Assembly: GCF_010586825.1 (NCBI RefSeq)
Contig: NZ_JAAAGB010000018.1
Location: 1-64,000, forward strand
DNA: 64,000 nt
Reading direction: 5' to 3'
Source: Draconibacterium mangrovi
GTDB lineage: Bacteria; Bacteroidota; Bacteroidia; Bacteroidales; Prolixibacteraceae
Part shown: positions 8,390-17,369 of the stretch, in pieces
Numbering within the stretch: the first letter of the stretch is position 1
Layout: every line of letters begins with the position of its first letter
The notes under the pieces: generated by a model
Told to the model about the DNA's origin: nothing
Databases searched by the model: none
The model's input: only the letters and a program-made list of their open reading frames with translations
Translations under genes and position numbers: made by a program

Positions 8390-9229
8390 ATGGATTATAG
8401 TATTAATGAATTAGAAAAAGAGGCGATTGAGATCAGAAAGCGTACGCTTGAGGTCATTTATAACGCCGGAGGAGGACACACTGGCGGCTCTATGTCGCTG
8501 GTGGACATCCTCACCGCGCTGTATTTTTCGGTAATGAATATCGATCCGGAAAATATGAATGATAACAAGCGCGATCGTTTTATTCTGAGCAAAGGACACT
8601 CGGTTGAAGGCTACTACGCTGTTCTTGAACGGAGAGGTTTTATCGATCGTGCTCTGCTTGACACTTACGGTAAGTTTAATTCTGATCTCACCGGTCACCC
8701 AACCCGGAAAATTAAGGGAATAGAGGTGAATTCAGGAGCACTCGGACACGGACTTTCTGTTGGTGTAGGAATGGCATTAGCCTCGAAAAGACAGAACCTG
8801 GGTTTTAATACCTATGTTTTGATGGGAGATGGAGAGCATGGTGAAGGATCGATAATGGAAGCAGCAGCATCTGCAGGCCATTATAAGCTGGACAACCTGG
8901 TTGCGATAATCGACAGGAACAACTTGCAGATCAGTGGACGAACAGAAGATGTGTTGGCCATTGAAGATTTGCAGAAAAAGTATGAAGCAAATGGCTGGGC
9001 AGTTGTAAATGTTGACGGGCATGATATGGGAGCACTTATTGATGTATTCAATTCGTGCCCGGTGGAAGCGAACAAACCAACTTTTATTATTGCAAATACC
9101 ATTAAAGGGAAAGGAGCTTCGTTTATGGAGAACAAAGCGGTATGGCATCATAAAGTGCCGACTGCCGAAGAGTTGGAGTTGGCAATTAAAGAACTGAACG
9201 AAAGAAAGGAGGCGTTGTATGTCAAGTAG
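8390..9229 (+). CDS. Transketolase-like subunit, N-terminal (thiamine diphosphate) half
   Basis: 279 residues corresponding to the N-terminal pyrophosphate-binding domain of transketolase. Visible features are GGGHTGGSMS (about 27-36), the SKGH loop, GHPTR, GALGHGLSVGVGMA, and the thiamine diphosphate/Mg2+ motif GDGE at 146-149 ending at N178. It needs the C-terminal subunit encoded next; the genes overlap by 11 bp (ATG at 9219 inside the last codons), so translation is probably coupled. Split transketolases of this kind act in sugar-specific operons rather than the central pentose-phosphate route. With kinase and isomerase upstream, the substrate is likely the operon's ketose phosphate. Short ATG start at 8390, preceded by AAAGGA. 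Confidence 0.92.
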   Translation: MDYSINELEKEAIEIRKRTLEVIYNAGGGHTGGSMSLVDILTALYFSVMNIDPENMNDNKRDRFILSKGHSVEGYYAVLERRGFIDRALLDTYGKFNSDLTGHPTRKIKGIEVNSGALGHGLSVGVGMALASKRQNLGFNTYVLMGDGEHGEGSIMEAAASAGHYKLDNLVAIIDRNNLQISGRTEDVLAIEDLQKKYEANGWAVVNVDGHDMGALIDVFNSCPVEANKPTFIIANTIKGKGASFMENKAVWHHKVPTAEELELAIKELNERKEALYVK

Positions 9230-10160
9230 TGTTATTCCATGCCGAAAAGCGTTTACCAATACAATTTTGGAAGAGGCCAAGGCTGATAAAAGCATTTTTG
9301 TGGTAACTTCTGATGCGCGTGGAAGTGTAACGCTGGACCAGTATGCAAATGAATTGCCCGAGCAATTTGTTGAAGTAGGAATTGCCGAGCAAAATGCAGT
9401 TGGAGTGGGAGCTGGTTTGGCACTCGCAGGTAATAATGTTTTTGTTAGCGGACCGGCATGTTTTTATTCGGCACGTGCGCTGGAACAGGTAAAAGTGGAT
9501 GTGGCGTACACCAATACAAATGTGAAAATTATTGGGGTAAGTGGTGGCGTGAGTTATGGCGCGTTGGGTGCAACCCATCATAGTTTGCACGATTTGGCTG
9601 TTATGCGCACGTTTCCCGGAATGGAAGTTTATTTACCGGCCGACCGTTTTCAAACAACAAAGCTAATTCAGTATTTGGTAAAATCAGCTATTCCTGCTTA
9701 TGTTCGGATGGGTAGAAATGCCGTTCCGGATGTGTATTCTGAGAATGATGATTTTGAATTTGGCAAAGCAAAAGTGTTGTCAGAGGGAAAGGATATTGCA
9801 CTTATTGCAACAGGCGAGACTGTATATCATGCTGTTAAGGCTGCTGAAAAATTGGCTGAAGAAGGCATTGAAGCTACTGTGGTTGACTTGGTTTCTGTAA
9901 AACCTTTCGATGCTGAGACAGTTTTAAATGCCATAAAAAATACAAAATGTGTTTTAACTGTTGAAGAGCACAGTATTTATGGTGGTGTTGGAGCGATGGT
10001 TGCAGAACTCACATCGCAGGAATATCCGGTGAAAATGAAAATTCTGGGAATTCCCGATGAAAATGTGATCAATGCGAAACCAATCGAAATACTTGAGTAT
10101 TATGGCTTAACCACTGAAAATATTGTTTCGGAAGCCAAAAAATTGCTTGCCGGATTATAA
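9219..10160 (+). CDS. Transketolase-like subunit, C-terminal half
   Basis: 313 residues with the pyrimidine-binding domain followed by the transketolase C-terminal domain. The catalytic Glu is E57 in VEVGIAEQNAVGVGAG. Further features are SGGVSYGALGATHHS, a PADRFQT stretch and the C-terminal VDLVSVKPFD and VEEHSIYGGVGAMV. It forms the active enzyme with the product of 8390-9229, because the thiamine site is built at the subunit interface. It is the last gene of the operon and is followed by a hairpin terminator at 10182-10217. The described D-apiose non-oxidative route ends with such a split apulose-4-phosphate transketolase; other ketose phosphates remain possible. Confidence 0.92.
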   Translation: MSSSVIPCRKAFTNTILEEAKADKSIFVVTSDARGSVTLDQYANELPEQFVEVGIAEQNAVGVGAGLALAGNNVFVSGPACFYSARALEQVKVDVAYTNTNVKIIGVSGGVSYGALGATHHSLHDLAVMRTFPGMEVYLPADRFQTTKLIQYLVKSAIPAYVRMGRNAVPDVYSENDDFEFGKAKVLSEGKDIALIATGETVYHAVKAAEKLAEEGIEATVVDLVSVKPFDAETVLNAIKNTKCVLTVEEHSIYGGVGAMVAELTSQEYPVKMKILGIPDENVINAKPIEILEYYGLTTENIVSEAKKLLAGL

Positions 10161-10181
10161 AATAGTTGAGTAAAGGAGCTG

Positions 10182-10217
10182 AAAAAAACGCTTAGATAGT
10201 GTGGTTTAGGCGTTTTC
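10182..10217 (+). terminator. Terminator of the sugar catabolic operon
   Basis: AAAACGCTTAGA (10185-10196) pairs with TTTAGGCGTTTT (10205-10216), with wobble pairs, an 8-nt loop, A-run before and T-run in the 3' arm. It lies 22 bp after the transketolase stop. Confidence 0.75.
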
Positions 10218-10328
10218 TAAATAAAGAGTTGACTTAAAACAGGATAGGATAAAAATAAGAAGATCTGTTATTTCGAAACGAAAATTTAGTGCATGTTGAA
10301 TCGCAAATTATTCTAATTTTACGATGCT

Positions 10329-10931
10329 GTGAGCGAAAGAATAATCAATAGTACACATAAGTATTTAGTAGAAAAAATAAGGGCTAACGACGAAGCTGCT
10401 TTTAAAGTAGTTTATAACGACTATTTTTCGAAACTATTTTTCTTTACTTTCGATTTTATTCCGGAAAAAGAAACCGCAGAAAACATTGTACAGGATACAT
10501 TTTTGGCGCTCTGGAAAAACCGAAAGGTGCTAAAAGACGATACTAATCTTACGGCCTATTTATTTTCTGTTGCCCGGAATAACTGTCTTTACAGGTTGCG
10601 CGACGCACGGTATCAGAAAAAGCTCATTAATAACTCGTTTGATATTAATGAAATCGAGCTCAACATATCATCTTTAAAGTCATTCGATACATCTGACCTG
10701 GCTTTTAATGAAATTCAGGCTATTATAATTTCTACGCTCGAGGAGCTGCCTGCGCAGTGCCGAAAAGTTTTCGAACTTAGCCGTTTTCACGATAAAAAGA
10801 ACCGGGAAATATCGGAGGAACTCAACATTTCTATCAAAACTGTAGAAGGTCATATCTCAAAAAGTCTCAAGATTTTCAGAAACGCGCTGAAAGAATATTT
10901 ACCTATTGCATCTTGTCTTTTAACGCTCTAG
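10329..10931 (+). CDS. ECF RNA polymerase sigma factor, FecI-like
   Basis: 200 residues. Sigma-70 region 2 is at about residues 25-95 (AAFKVVYNDYFSKLFFF, ENIVQDTFLALWKN, YLFSVARNNCLYRLRD). Region 4 is at about 135-185 (LEELPAQCRKVFELSRF, NREISEELNISIKTVEGHIS). It directs RNA polymerase to the SusC/D promoter when released by the FecR protein encoded next. The start is GTG at 10329; the nearest ATG at 10324 runs straight into TGA, and the frame is closed by TAA at 10314-10316. The gene opens the sigma, anti-sigma, SusC, SusD series. Confidence 0.93.
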   Translation: MSERIINSTHKYLVEKIRANDEAAFKVVYNDYFSKLFFFTFDFIPEKETAENIVQDTFLALWKNRKVLKDDTNLTAYLFSVARNNCLYRLRDARYQKKLINNSFDINEIELNISSLKSFDTSDLAFNEIQAIIISTLEELPAQCRKVFELSRFHDKKNREISEELNISIKTVEGHISKSLKIFRNALKEYLPIASCLLTL

Positions 10932-11027
10932 TTTTTAGAGGTTTATTTTTGAAAAGAAAAAAAAGAGAAAAAAAAGCAAATTTCACCAAGGGTATTTGCT
11001 TCCTCGTGCAATAGTATTAATAGGAGC

Positions 11028-12038
11028 ATGAAGAATTTAAAGAACATAATAGATTACATTACCGGGAATCTTGACGCTGATGTTAAGCGTGTGGTAATTG
11101 ACGAGATTCGTAAAGATGACGAGCAAATTGCCTTTTATAAAAAGCTGAAGATTGCGTGGGCTTTATTTTCTTCAACAAAGAAAATGGCAGACTATGATAT
11201 TGAAAGATCATACAAACAGCTGCAAAAAAAAATTGAAAAAGAAAAAGTAAGAGAACGTTATCTTTCAATAGGTGAGGTTTTTAAATATGCAGCCATTTTT
11301 ATTGCGGTGCTTGGTATTCCACTGTTTTTCTATTTGAACAGGCAAACGGAGCAAACGGTTTCGTCGGTGCAGGAATTTAAATATACATCGGTTGTTGCCG
11401 ATAACGGACAGACATCAAAAATACTCCTACCCGACAGCTCTGTTGTTTGGCTGAATTCAGGAACAAAACTTACGTATAACAACGGTTATTCCTTCGACAA
11501 CCGCGATTTGGTGCTGGAAGGGCAGGCCTACTTTAGCGTAACACGAAATGAAATGCTACCGTTAACAGTAGCATGCAGCGAAATTAAAGTGAAAGTGCTG
11601 GGAACAAAATTTGATGTGAACGCCTATCCCGGGAGCAATGAGATTGATGTTGTTCTGGAATCGGGTCAAGTAGAGTTGCTTAATTCTAACGTTGAATCAT
11701 TTTCGTTAAAAATGGAACCAGGAGAACGAGTAAGGTACGATTTGAAATCGGATGAGTTCAAAGTTGATCATATCGATACCGAAGACTTCACAAATTGGAA
11801 AGAAGGTTATCTGATATTTGCGGATTCGCCTATGGTTGAGGTGATTGAAAAACTGGAGCGAAAATTCGATGTGGATATCGAAGTGAAAAATAACACAGTT
11901 TACAAATCTGTGTTCAACGCACGGTTTAAAGACGAAGAATTGAGCGAGATTCTTGAATACATTGAGTATTCCTGTTCAATTAAATACAAAGTGCTTAAAA
12001 ATGACGAACTAAATAAATCAATAATAGAATTTTACTAA
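11028..12038 (+). CDS. FecR-family anti-sigma factor
   Basis: 336 residues. The cytoplasmic N-terminal part binds the sigma factor. One membrane segment lies at about residues 84-104 (FKYAAIFIAVLGIPLFFYL). The periplasmic FecR domain follows, with DNGQTSKILLPDSSVVWLNSG-type motifs, and a C-terminal DUF4974-like domain (YLIFADSPMVEVIEKLERKF, FNARFKDEELSEIL). It relays the signal from the STN domain of the SusC protein to the ECF sigma factor. It lies 96 bp after the sigma gene, and a hairpin follows before susC. Confidence 0.93.
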   Translation: MKNLKNIIDYITGNLDADVKRVVIDEIRKDDEQIAFYKKLKIAWALFSSTKKMADYDIERSYKQLQKKIEKEKVRERYLSIGEVFKYAAIFIAVLGIPLFFYLNRQTEQTVSSVQEFKYTSVVADNGQTSKILLPDSSVVWLNSGTKLTYNNGYSFDNRDLVLEGQAYFSVTRNEMLPLTVACSEIKVKVLGTKFDVNAYPGSNEIDVVLESGQVELLNSNVESFSLKMEPGERVRYDLKSDEFKVDHIDTEDFTNWKEGYLIFADSPMVEVIEKLERKFDVDIEVKNNTVYKSVFNARFKDEELSEILEYIEYSCSIKYKVLKNDELNKSIIEFY

Positions 12039-12098
12039 CAATCTAACGAACTAAAAACTTATGATGCCTATGTGAAAATTCCTTTTTTCTTAAGATTA

Positions 12099-12122
12099 AA
12101 GGAGATGCGCTAACATCTCCTT
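12099..12122 (+). terminator. Hairpin between FecR and SusC genes
   Basis: AAGGAGATG (12099-12107) and CATCTCCTT (12114-12122) form a perfect 9-bp stem with a 6-nt loop. It lies in the 164-bp gap before susC and may end or attenuate transcription, so that susC/D depend on their own sigma-driven promoter. Confidence 0.6.
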
Positions 12123-12202
12123 CTAAAATCTCTATGTGCCAAGATATTTGCAGTGTCCGGCACAAAATAATTTGAATCATTAACTCAAATCAGAACAAAT
12201 TT

Positions 12203-15200
12203 ATGAAAAAAAACGAATGTGAATTGATTTCCATTATCCGGCAGGTAATGAAATCAAAACTATTAGTAGCTATGAAAGCAACTATTTTTATCTTACTGAT
12301 AAGTATAACCCAGGTTTTTGCGGTTAGTACTTACTCTCAGACAACAAGGCTCAACCTTAGTATGCAAAATTCTTCATTAAAGGAGGTCCTGAAAGAAATT
12401 GAACAGCAGTCAGAATTCTACTTTATTTATGATGCATCTGTGGTAGATGTAGAGCAGAATATTAATGTGGAATTTAATGATAAGTTAATTACAGATGTTC
12501 TTGATAAGTTATTGCTTGAATCAAATATCGAGTACAAGATTAATGACAGGCAAATTGCTTTAACCGCAAAAAGAACTGTAACTGCTGATCAGGAACAAAA
12601 GACTATTAACGGAAAGGTTACAGATACGAAAGGTGAGCCGCTTCCGGGAGTTACCGTGGTAGTTGAAGGAACTACGATAGGAACTGTAACCGATTTTGAT
12701 GGAAACTTTACATTGAAAATCCCGGCAAATACCCAAAGCGTTCAAGTCTCTTTTGTGGGTATGCGCACACAGGTATTAACCATCGATGACAGAACTAATT
12801 ATTCAGTAACAATGGAAGAAGAAACTATTGGGCTGGAAGAAGTAGTTGCTGTAGGTTATGGTGTGCAAAAGAAGAGCGACTTAACCGGATCTATTTCATC
12901 GGTTAAGGCGGAAGACCTGGAAAACAGAAGTATTACTACGGTTGACCGTGGTATTCAGGGAAAAACTGCAGGTGTTCAGGTGGTAACAACCTCTGGTGCT
13001 CCAGGTGCAGAAACTTCTGTTCGTATCCGTGGTTATAGTTCAAACTCAAGCTCTACTCCACTATACATTGTGGATGGTCTTCGCACTACTAATATTAGTT
13101 ACCTTGATCCTTCAGATATTGAGTCAATGGAAATCCTTAAAGATGCCGCATCTGCAGCTATTTACGGTGCTCAGGCAGGTAACGGAGTTATTTTGATCAC
13201 TACAAAGAAAGCTTCAAAGGGCACTCTTCGTATCGATTATAACATGCAATATTCCATTCAGCAGGTTGCCCGAATTCCTGAAGTACTAAATGCAGAGGAA
13301 TATATTCAATATGCAGTAACTGAAGGTAACCTGGTATCACAATCTCGTATTGATGATTATTATGATGGAACAACCGATACTGACTGGGCCGATGTGGCAT
13401 TCGAAAACGGAGCTATGCAGCGTCACAGTCTTAGTTTTCAGGGAGCAAATGACAAGAGCTCGATCTACGGATCATTTTCATATTTAGGCAACGATGGTCC
13501 TATCATTGGCGATCAGGATAAAAACGAACGTTTAACCGGTACGGTTAATGCTGAGTATAAAATTAAGCCTTGGGTGAAGTTTGCATCAAACAACAATTTT
13601 GCCAATTTCAACACTACAAGGGTGCGCGAAGGTGGTATGTATTCAATGCTTGCTTCGGTAATTCAAATGGATCCGCTTACTCCGGTAATATACTCGAAGG
13701 ACGATGTACCTCTTCATATGCAGTCGCTTCTTGATATGGGGCATGCTTTCCTTACCGATGAAAATGGCGACTACTATTCAATGTCTCCTTTCCAGGAATC
13801 GAACAATGTGAACCCATACATTATGCGAGATGGTTACCAGCAACAAAGTGAAGGTTTCAATTTCCGTGGCGTTTCAAGTATCGATGTAACACCTTGGAAA
13901 ACCCTTACCTTTACTTCTCGTTTGGGATATGACTTTTCAAGTTATACTTTCTACAATCTTCAATGGCCACATACCGATAATACTGATACCAACTATGACT
14001 ATGTAACAATTGAGGCAGGTAGTCTGGATAACAAATATTGGCAGTGGGAGAATTTTGTTAACTACAATGAGACTTTTAGTGAGAAGCATAATGTAGGTGC
14101 AATGGCGGGTACATCATTCTCCGAAAGAAATACTTTTGGCGTATCAGGTTCTGTAAGCGGATCAAGTGCCGAGAATATTGGTATCACTAAACTAGACCGC
14201 AACTATGCTTATTTTGCCAATGCAACCGGTACTGCCACTAAGCAGATTACTGGTGGTGAAAAACGCACTTATGCTGAATTGGCTTACTTCGGACGTTTGT
14301 CATACAATTACGATAACAAGTACTTCTTTCAGGGATCGTTACGTGCCGATGCTGCCGACCTTTCCATTCTTCCGCTCAACACAAGATGGGGATATTTCCC
14401 ATCAGGTTCTGCAGGTTGGACTCTCTCTCGTGAGAACTTCTTCCAGAATTTAAACTTAAACTGGCTCTCGCATGTGAAACTGCGTGCCAGCTGGGGACAG
14501 AACGGTTCTATCTCTGGATTAGGTGATTATATGTATGCTTCAACCATAACTTCGGATGTGATGTATCCTTTCACCGAATCTACTTACCAAGTTGGTTCGT
14601 ATCCGTCTTCTACAGGTAACTACAACCTGCAGTGGGAAACTTCTGAACAGCTCGACTTTGGATTGGATATGCGTATGCTAAAAGACCGACTTACTTTTAC
14701 CATGGACTGGTATAAGAAAGAAACCAAAGACCTTATTATGACAACTGTAAATTCTTCGGCTGTTGTTGGTAATACAATATCTCCACTTAATGCAGGTAAT
14801 GTAGTAAATAAGGGATTTGAATTTGACTTGAGCTGGAAAGATGACATTGGTGACTTCTCGTATGCTGTAAGTGGCAATCTCTCAACTCTTAAGAATGAGG
14901 TGACATATATATATCCTACTCTTAGCCGTGTTGAAGGAAACAGTGGCGGTTCAGGTGTTGCGTCATTCTTCGAAGTGGGATATCCTATTTGGTACATGAG
15001 AGGATATGAGTACCTTGGTGTTGATCCTTCAGATGGATCGCCCATCTTTAATGATATAAGTGGTGACGGACTTATAAATGATGCTGATAAAACAATGATT
15101 GGTTCGGCGATCCCTGATGTTACTTATGGTCTGACACTTAATTTGGCTTATAAAGGATTTGACCTGATTGTTTTCGCAAATGGTACCTACGGAAATGAAA

Positions 15201-15598
15201 TCTGCTATGCAATTCCTCGTTCAACCCGTATTCAAGCCAATACCTTAAAGTATTTCTACGATCGACGCTGGACAACTCCGGGACAGAATGCTGAATATAT
15301 CGCAGCTTCACTTCCTGATTATGCAAACTATGTGCAGAGTTCTGCAATGGTATTTGATGGCTCGTACTTTAAAATCAAACAGATTCAGTTGGGATACAAT
15401 GTTCCAAAGGGAATACTGGACAGAACCAATATCTTTAATAACGCACGAGTGTATGTTTCATTCGATGATTTCTTTGTGTTCACTGATTATCCGGGATTCG
15501 ACCCGGAAGTTTCAATGAGTGGAGATGGTCTTGGACTTGATTATGGTCAGTATCCTACTACTCGACGAGTTACTTTTGGTATTAACTTATCATTCTAA
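12203..15598 (+). CDS. SusC-like TonB-dependent outer-membrane receptor with STN domain
   Basis: 1131 residues. In order: a long N-terminal leader with a signal segment (KATIFILLISITQVFA, about 25-40); an STN signalling domain at about 50-120 (SLKEVLKEIEQQSEFYFIYD); a carboxypeptidase-regulatory-like beta domain at about 132-205 (GKVTDTKGEPLPGVTVVVEG); a plug starting near 220 (VVAVGYGVQKKSDLTGS, IRGYSS, YIVDGL, DAASAAIYGAQAGNGVILITTKK); and a 22-strand-type barrel ending in aromatic RVTFGINLSF. It imports a glycan oligomer by TonB energy, with SusD as its lid. The STN domain plus the upstream FecI/FecR pair mean it also senses its substrate. The downstream hydrolases suggest a plant-type glycan. 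Confidence 0.96.
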   Translation: MKKNECELISIIRQVMKSKLLVAMKATIFILLISITQVFAVSTYSQTTRLNLSMQNSSLKEVLKEIEQQSEFYFIYDASVVDVEQNINVEFNDKLITDVLDKLLLESNIEYKINDRQIALTAKRTVTADQEQKTINGKVTDTKGEPLPGVTVVVEGTTIGTVTDFDGNFTLKIPANTQSVQVSFVGMRTQVLTIDDRTNYSVTMEEETIGLEEVVAVGYGVQKKSDLTGSISSVKAEDLENRSITTVDRGIQGKTAGVQVVTTSGAPGAETSVRIRGYSSNSSSTPLYIVDGLRTTNISYLDPSDIESMEILKDAASAAIYGAQAGNGVILITTKKASKGTLRIDYNMQYSIQQVARIPEVLNAEEYIQYAVTEGNLVSQSRIDDYYDGTTDTDWADVAFENGAMQRHSLSFQGANDKSSIYGSFSYLGNDGPIIGDQDKNERLTGTVNAEYKIKPWVKFASNNNFANFNTTRVREGGMYSMLASVIQMDPLTPVIYSKDDVPLHMQSLLDMGHAFLTDENGDYYSMSPFQESNNVNPYIMRDGYQQQSEGFNFRGVSSIDVTPWKTLTFTSRLGYDFSSYTFYNLQWPHTDNTDTNYDYVTIEAGSLDNKYWQWENFVNYNETFSEKHNVGAMAGTSFSERNTFGVSGSVSGSSAENIGITKLDRNYAYFANATGTATKQITGGEKRTYAELAYFGRLSYNYDNKYFFQGSLRADAADLSILPLNTRWGYFPSGSAGWTLSRENFFQNLNLNWLSHVKLRASWGQNGSISGLGDYMYASTITSDVMYPFTESTYQVGSYPSSTGNYNLQWETSEQLDFGLDMRMLKDRLTFTMDWYKKETKDLIMTTVNSSAVVGNTISPLNAGNVVNKGFEFDLSWKDDIGDFSYAVSGNLSTLKNEVTYIYPTLSRVEGNSGGSGVASFFEVGYPIWYMRGYEYLGVDPSDGSPIFNDISGDGLINDADKTMIGSAIPDVTYGLTLNLAYKGFDLIVFANGTYGNEICYAIPRSTRIQANTLKYFYDRRWTTPGQNAEYIAASLPDYANYVQSSAMVFDGSYFKIKQIQLGYNVPKGILDRTNIFNNARVYVSFDDFFVFTDYPGFDPEVSMSGDGLGLDYGQYPTTRRVTFGINLSF

Positions 15599-15616
15599 TC
15601 TTTAATTTGAAAAACT

Positions 15617-17170
15617 ATGAAAAGTAAATATATATCATTGATTTTGATTATTGTCGGTGTCCTTTCTTTCAACTCGTGCGAAGACAACCTCGACATAGAA
15701 CAACACAGTGTATCATCCATCGATTCCTACTATCAGATAGATAGTGAAGCTGAAGAGGGTATTACTGCATGTTATACGGCTCTTAGAGCTCTTTACCAGG
15801 GGAATTTTACGGATATGATCATTATACTGAATAACCTTTCTGACGATATCTGGGCAGGTGGTAATAGCCACTACGATGGTCGATTTTATAGAATAAACGA
15901 TTATACCTTTGATGATGCTTATGGTGGTTTCAGTACTATTTATAACAATTTGTACGCGCTCGTGTACCGTTCGAATGTAATTGTTGAATATGTAACTGGG
16001 GATACTGAGGTTATGAAAAGGGCCGTTGCAGAAGCAAAGGTTTTCAGGGCTTTTGCATATTTCTATTTGACTACTTTGTGGGGAACTCCTCCACTTGTTG
16101 ATCATATACTCGCCGAAGAAGAATATCTGCAAGCCAATAGTACTACGGCTGATCTTTGGGCTTTTATAGAGAAAGACCTTAACGAAGCTATCAACAGTGG
16201 TGCCCTTACGCAAAAATCAAACAAGGATGACGTGACTTACCGCGTTACTAAACAGTTTGCACAGTCGCTTTTGGGGAAAGCTTATATTTTCCAGGAGAAA
16301 TACTCTGAGGCTGCAAGTATACTTGATAATGTCGTAAATTCAGGTCTATACGGTCTTCATACTGACCTGAGCACTTCGGGAACACCTTTAGGTAATATGA
16401 CTGAAGAATCCATCTATGAAGTTCATTATCTTAATGACAGATCACAAAGTGCCACCAATAATACGTTAAATTGGACAAGTATGGGGCTTAGAGGTGAAAA
16501 ATATAGTTATACAGCAGAGGCTCCTTTTGCAACAGCAACCTGGGGGTATGAAAATCCAACTAAAGATCTATACGATGATTTTGTTTCAGTAGAAGGAGTT
16601 GATGGTTATCGTCTCAAGAATTCGATAGCTACACGCGATCAGATGATCAATGACTACGGTACAACCAACATCATGACGATTACAGATAATGAAGGGTTAT
16701 GGTTTTACAAATACAGGATACTCAAAGATTTTTGGGCAGGTTATTTCTATGCCAATAATCATCGCATAATGAAATACAATGAAGTACTGCTTCTTGCAGC
16801 TGAGGCTCATTTACAAAGTGGCAATGCCGGAAAAGCTACGGAATATATTAATATGATACGTACACGTGCACAGGCACCATTGATTACTGGGGCTGTAACC
16901 TTTGATGAGATTAAAACTGAATCGCGTTTGGAACTCTGTATGGAGGGACACCGATTTCATAATCTCGTCCGCTGGGGCGATGCAGCAACTACACTTGCAA
17001 AGAAAGGTCAGAAGAATCCGGCTCTCTTAACGGATGGAAGTGTGATTTGGGAAGTTTATAACGACGATCCTGCCTTGTGCGGATTTAAAGTTGGTAAACA
17101 TGAATTGCTTCCTTTCCCATCAACTGAAATGAGCGTTAATCCCAACATGGTTCAGAATCCAGGTTGGTAA
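15617..17170 (+). CDS. SusD-like glycan-binding lipoprotein (RagB/SusD family)
   Basis: 517 residues, starting 18 bp after susC. Lipoprotein signal with Cys after LSFNS (FNSC, near residue 21). The N-terminal SusD-like region has YTALRALYQG and AEAKVFRAFAYFYLTTLWGTPPLV. The C-terminal RagB/SusD part shows IMKYNEVLLLAAEAHLQSG, YINMIRTRAQ, ESRLELCMEGHRFHNLVRWG and the terminal LLPFPSTEMSVNPNMVQNPGW, all classic. It sits on the cell surface and closes the SusC barrel over the bound glycan. A strong hairpin terminator follows. Confidence 0.96.
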   Translation: MKSKYISLILIIVGVLSFNSCEDNLDIEQHSVSSIDSYYQIDSEAEEGITACYTALRALYQGNFTDMIIILNNLSDDIWAGGNSHYDGRFYRINDYTFDDAYGGFSTIYNNLYALVYRSNVIVEYVTGDTEVMKRAVAEAKVFRAFAYFYLTTLWGTPPLVDHILAEEEYLQANSTTADLWAFIEKDLNEAINSGALTQKSNKDDVTYRVTKQFAQSLLGKAYIFQEKYSEAASILDNVVNSGLYGLHTDLSTSGTPLGNMTEESIYEVHYLNDRSQSATNNTLNWTSMGLRGEKYSYTAEAPFATATWGYENPTKDLYDDFVSVEGVDGYRLKNSIATRDQMINDYGTTNIMTITDNEGLWFYKYRILKDFWAGYFYANNHRIMKYNEVLLLAAEAHLQSGNAGKATEYINMIRTRAQAPLITGAVTFDEIKTESRLELCMEGHRFHNLVRWGDAATTLAKKGQKNPALLTDGSVIWEVYNDDPALCGFKVGKHELLPFPSTEMSVNPNMVQNPGW

Positions 17171-17192
17171 TTAACGTATAAGAATATAAAAT

Positions 17193-17228
17193 AAGAACAG
17201 ACAGTCGATTATAATACTGTCTGTTCTT
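17193..17228 (+). terminator. Terminator after SusD
   Basis: AAGAACAGACAG (17193-17204) pairs perfectly with CTGTCTGTTCTT (17217-17228), a 12-bp stem with a 12-nt loop, right after the susD stop. The hydrolase genes downstream need read-through or a promoter in 17229-17369. Confidence 0.8.
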
Positions 17229-17369
17229 TACAAACAGCTCTCATTTATACGGTTATAAGTCATCTGTAATTGGACGAAAAAATGAGATAGTGCTCTGAAT
17301 GTTGCAGTTTGACCGCAGCGTAGATTTTAGAATTCATACTCAATGAAAATACATTAACCAATAACTAAT

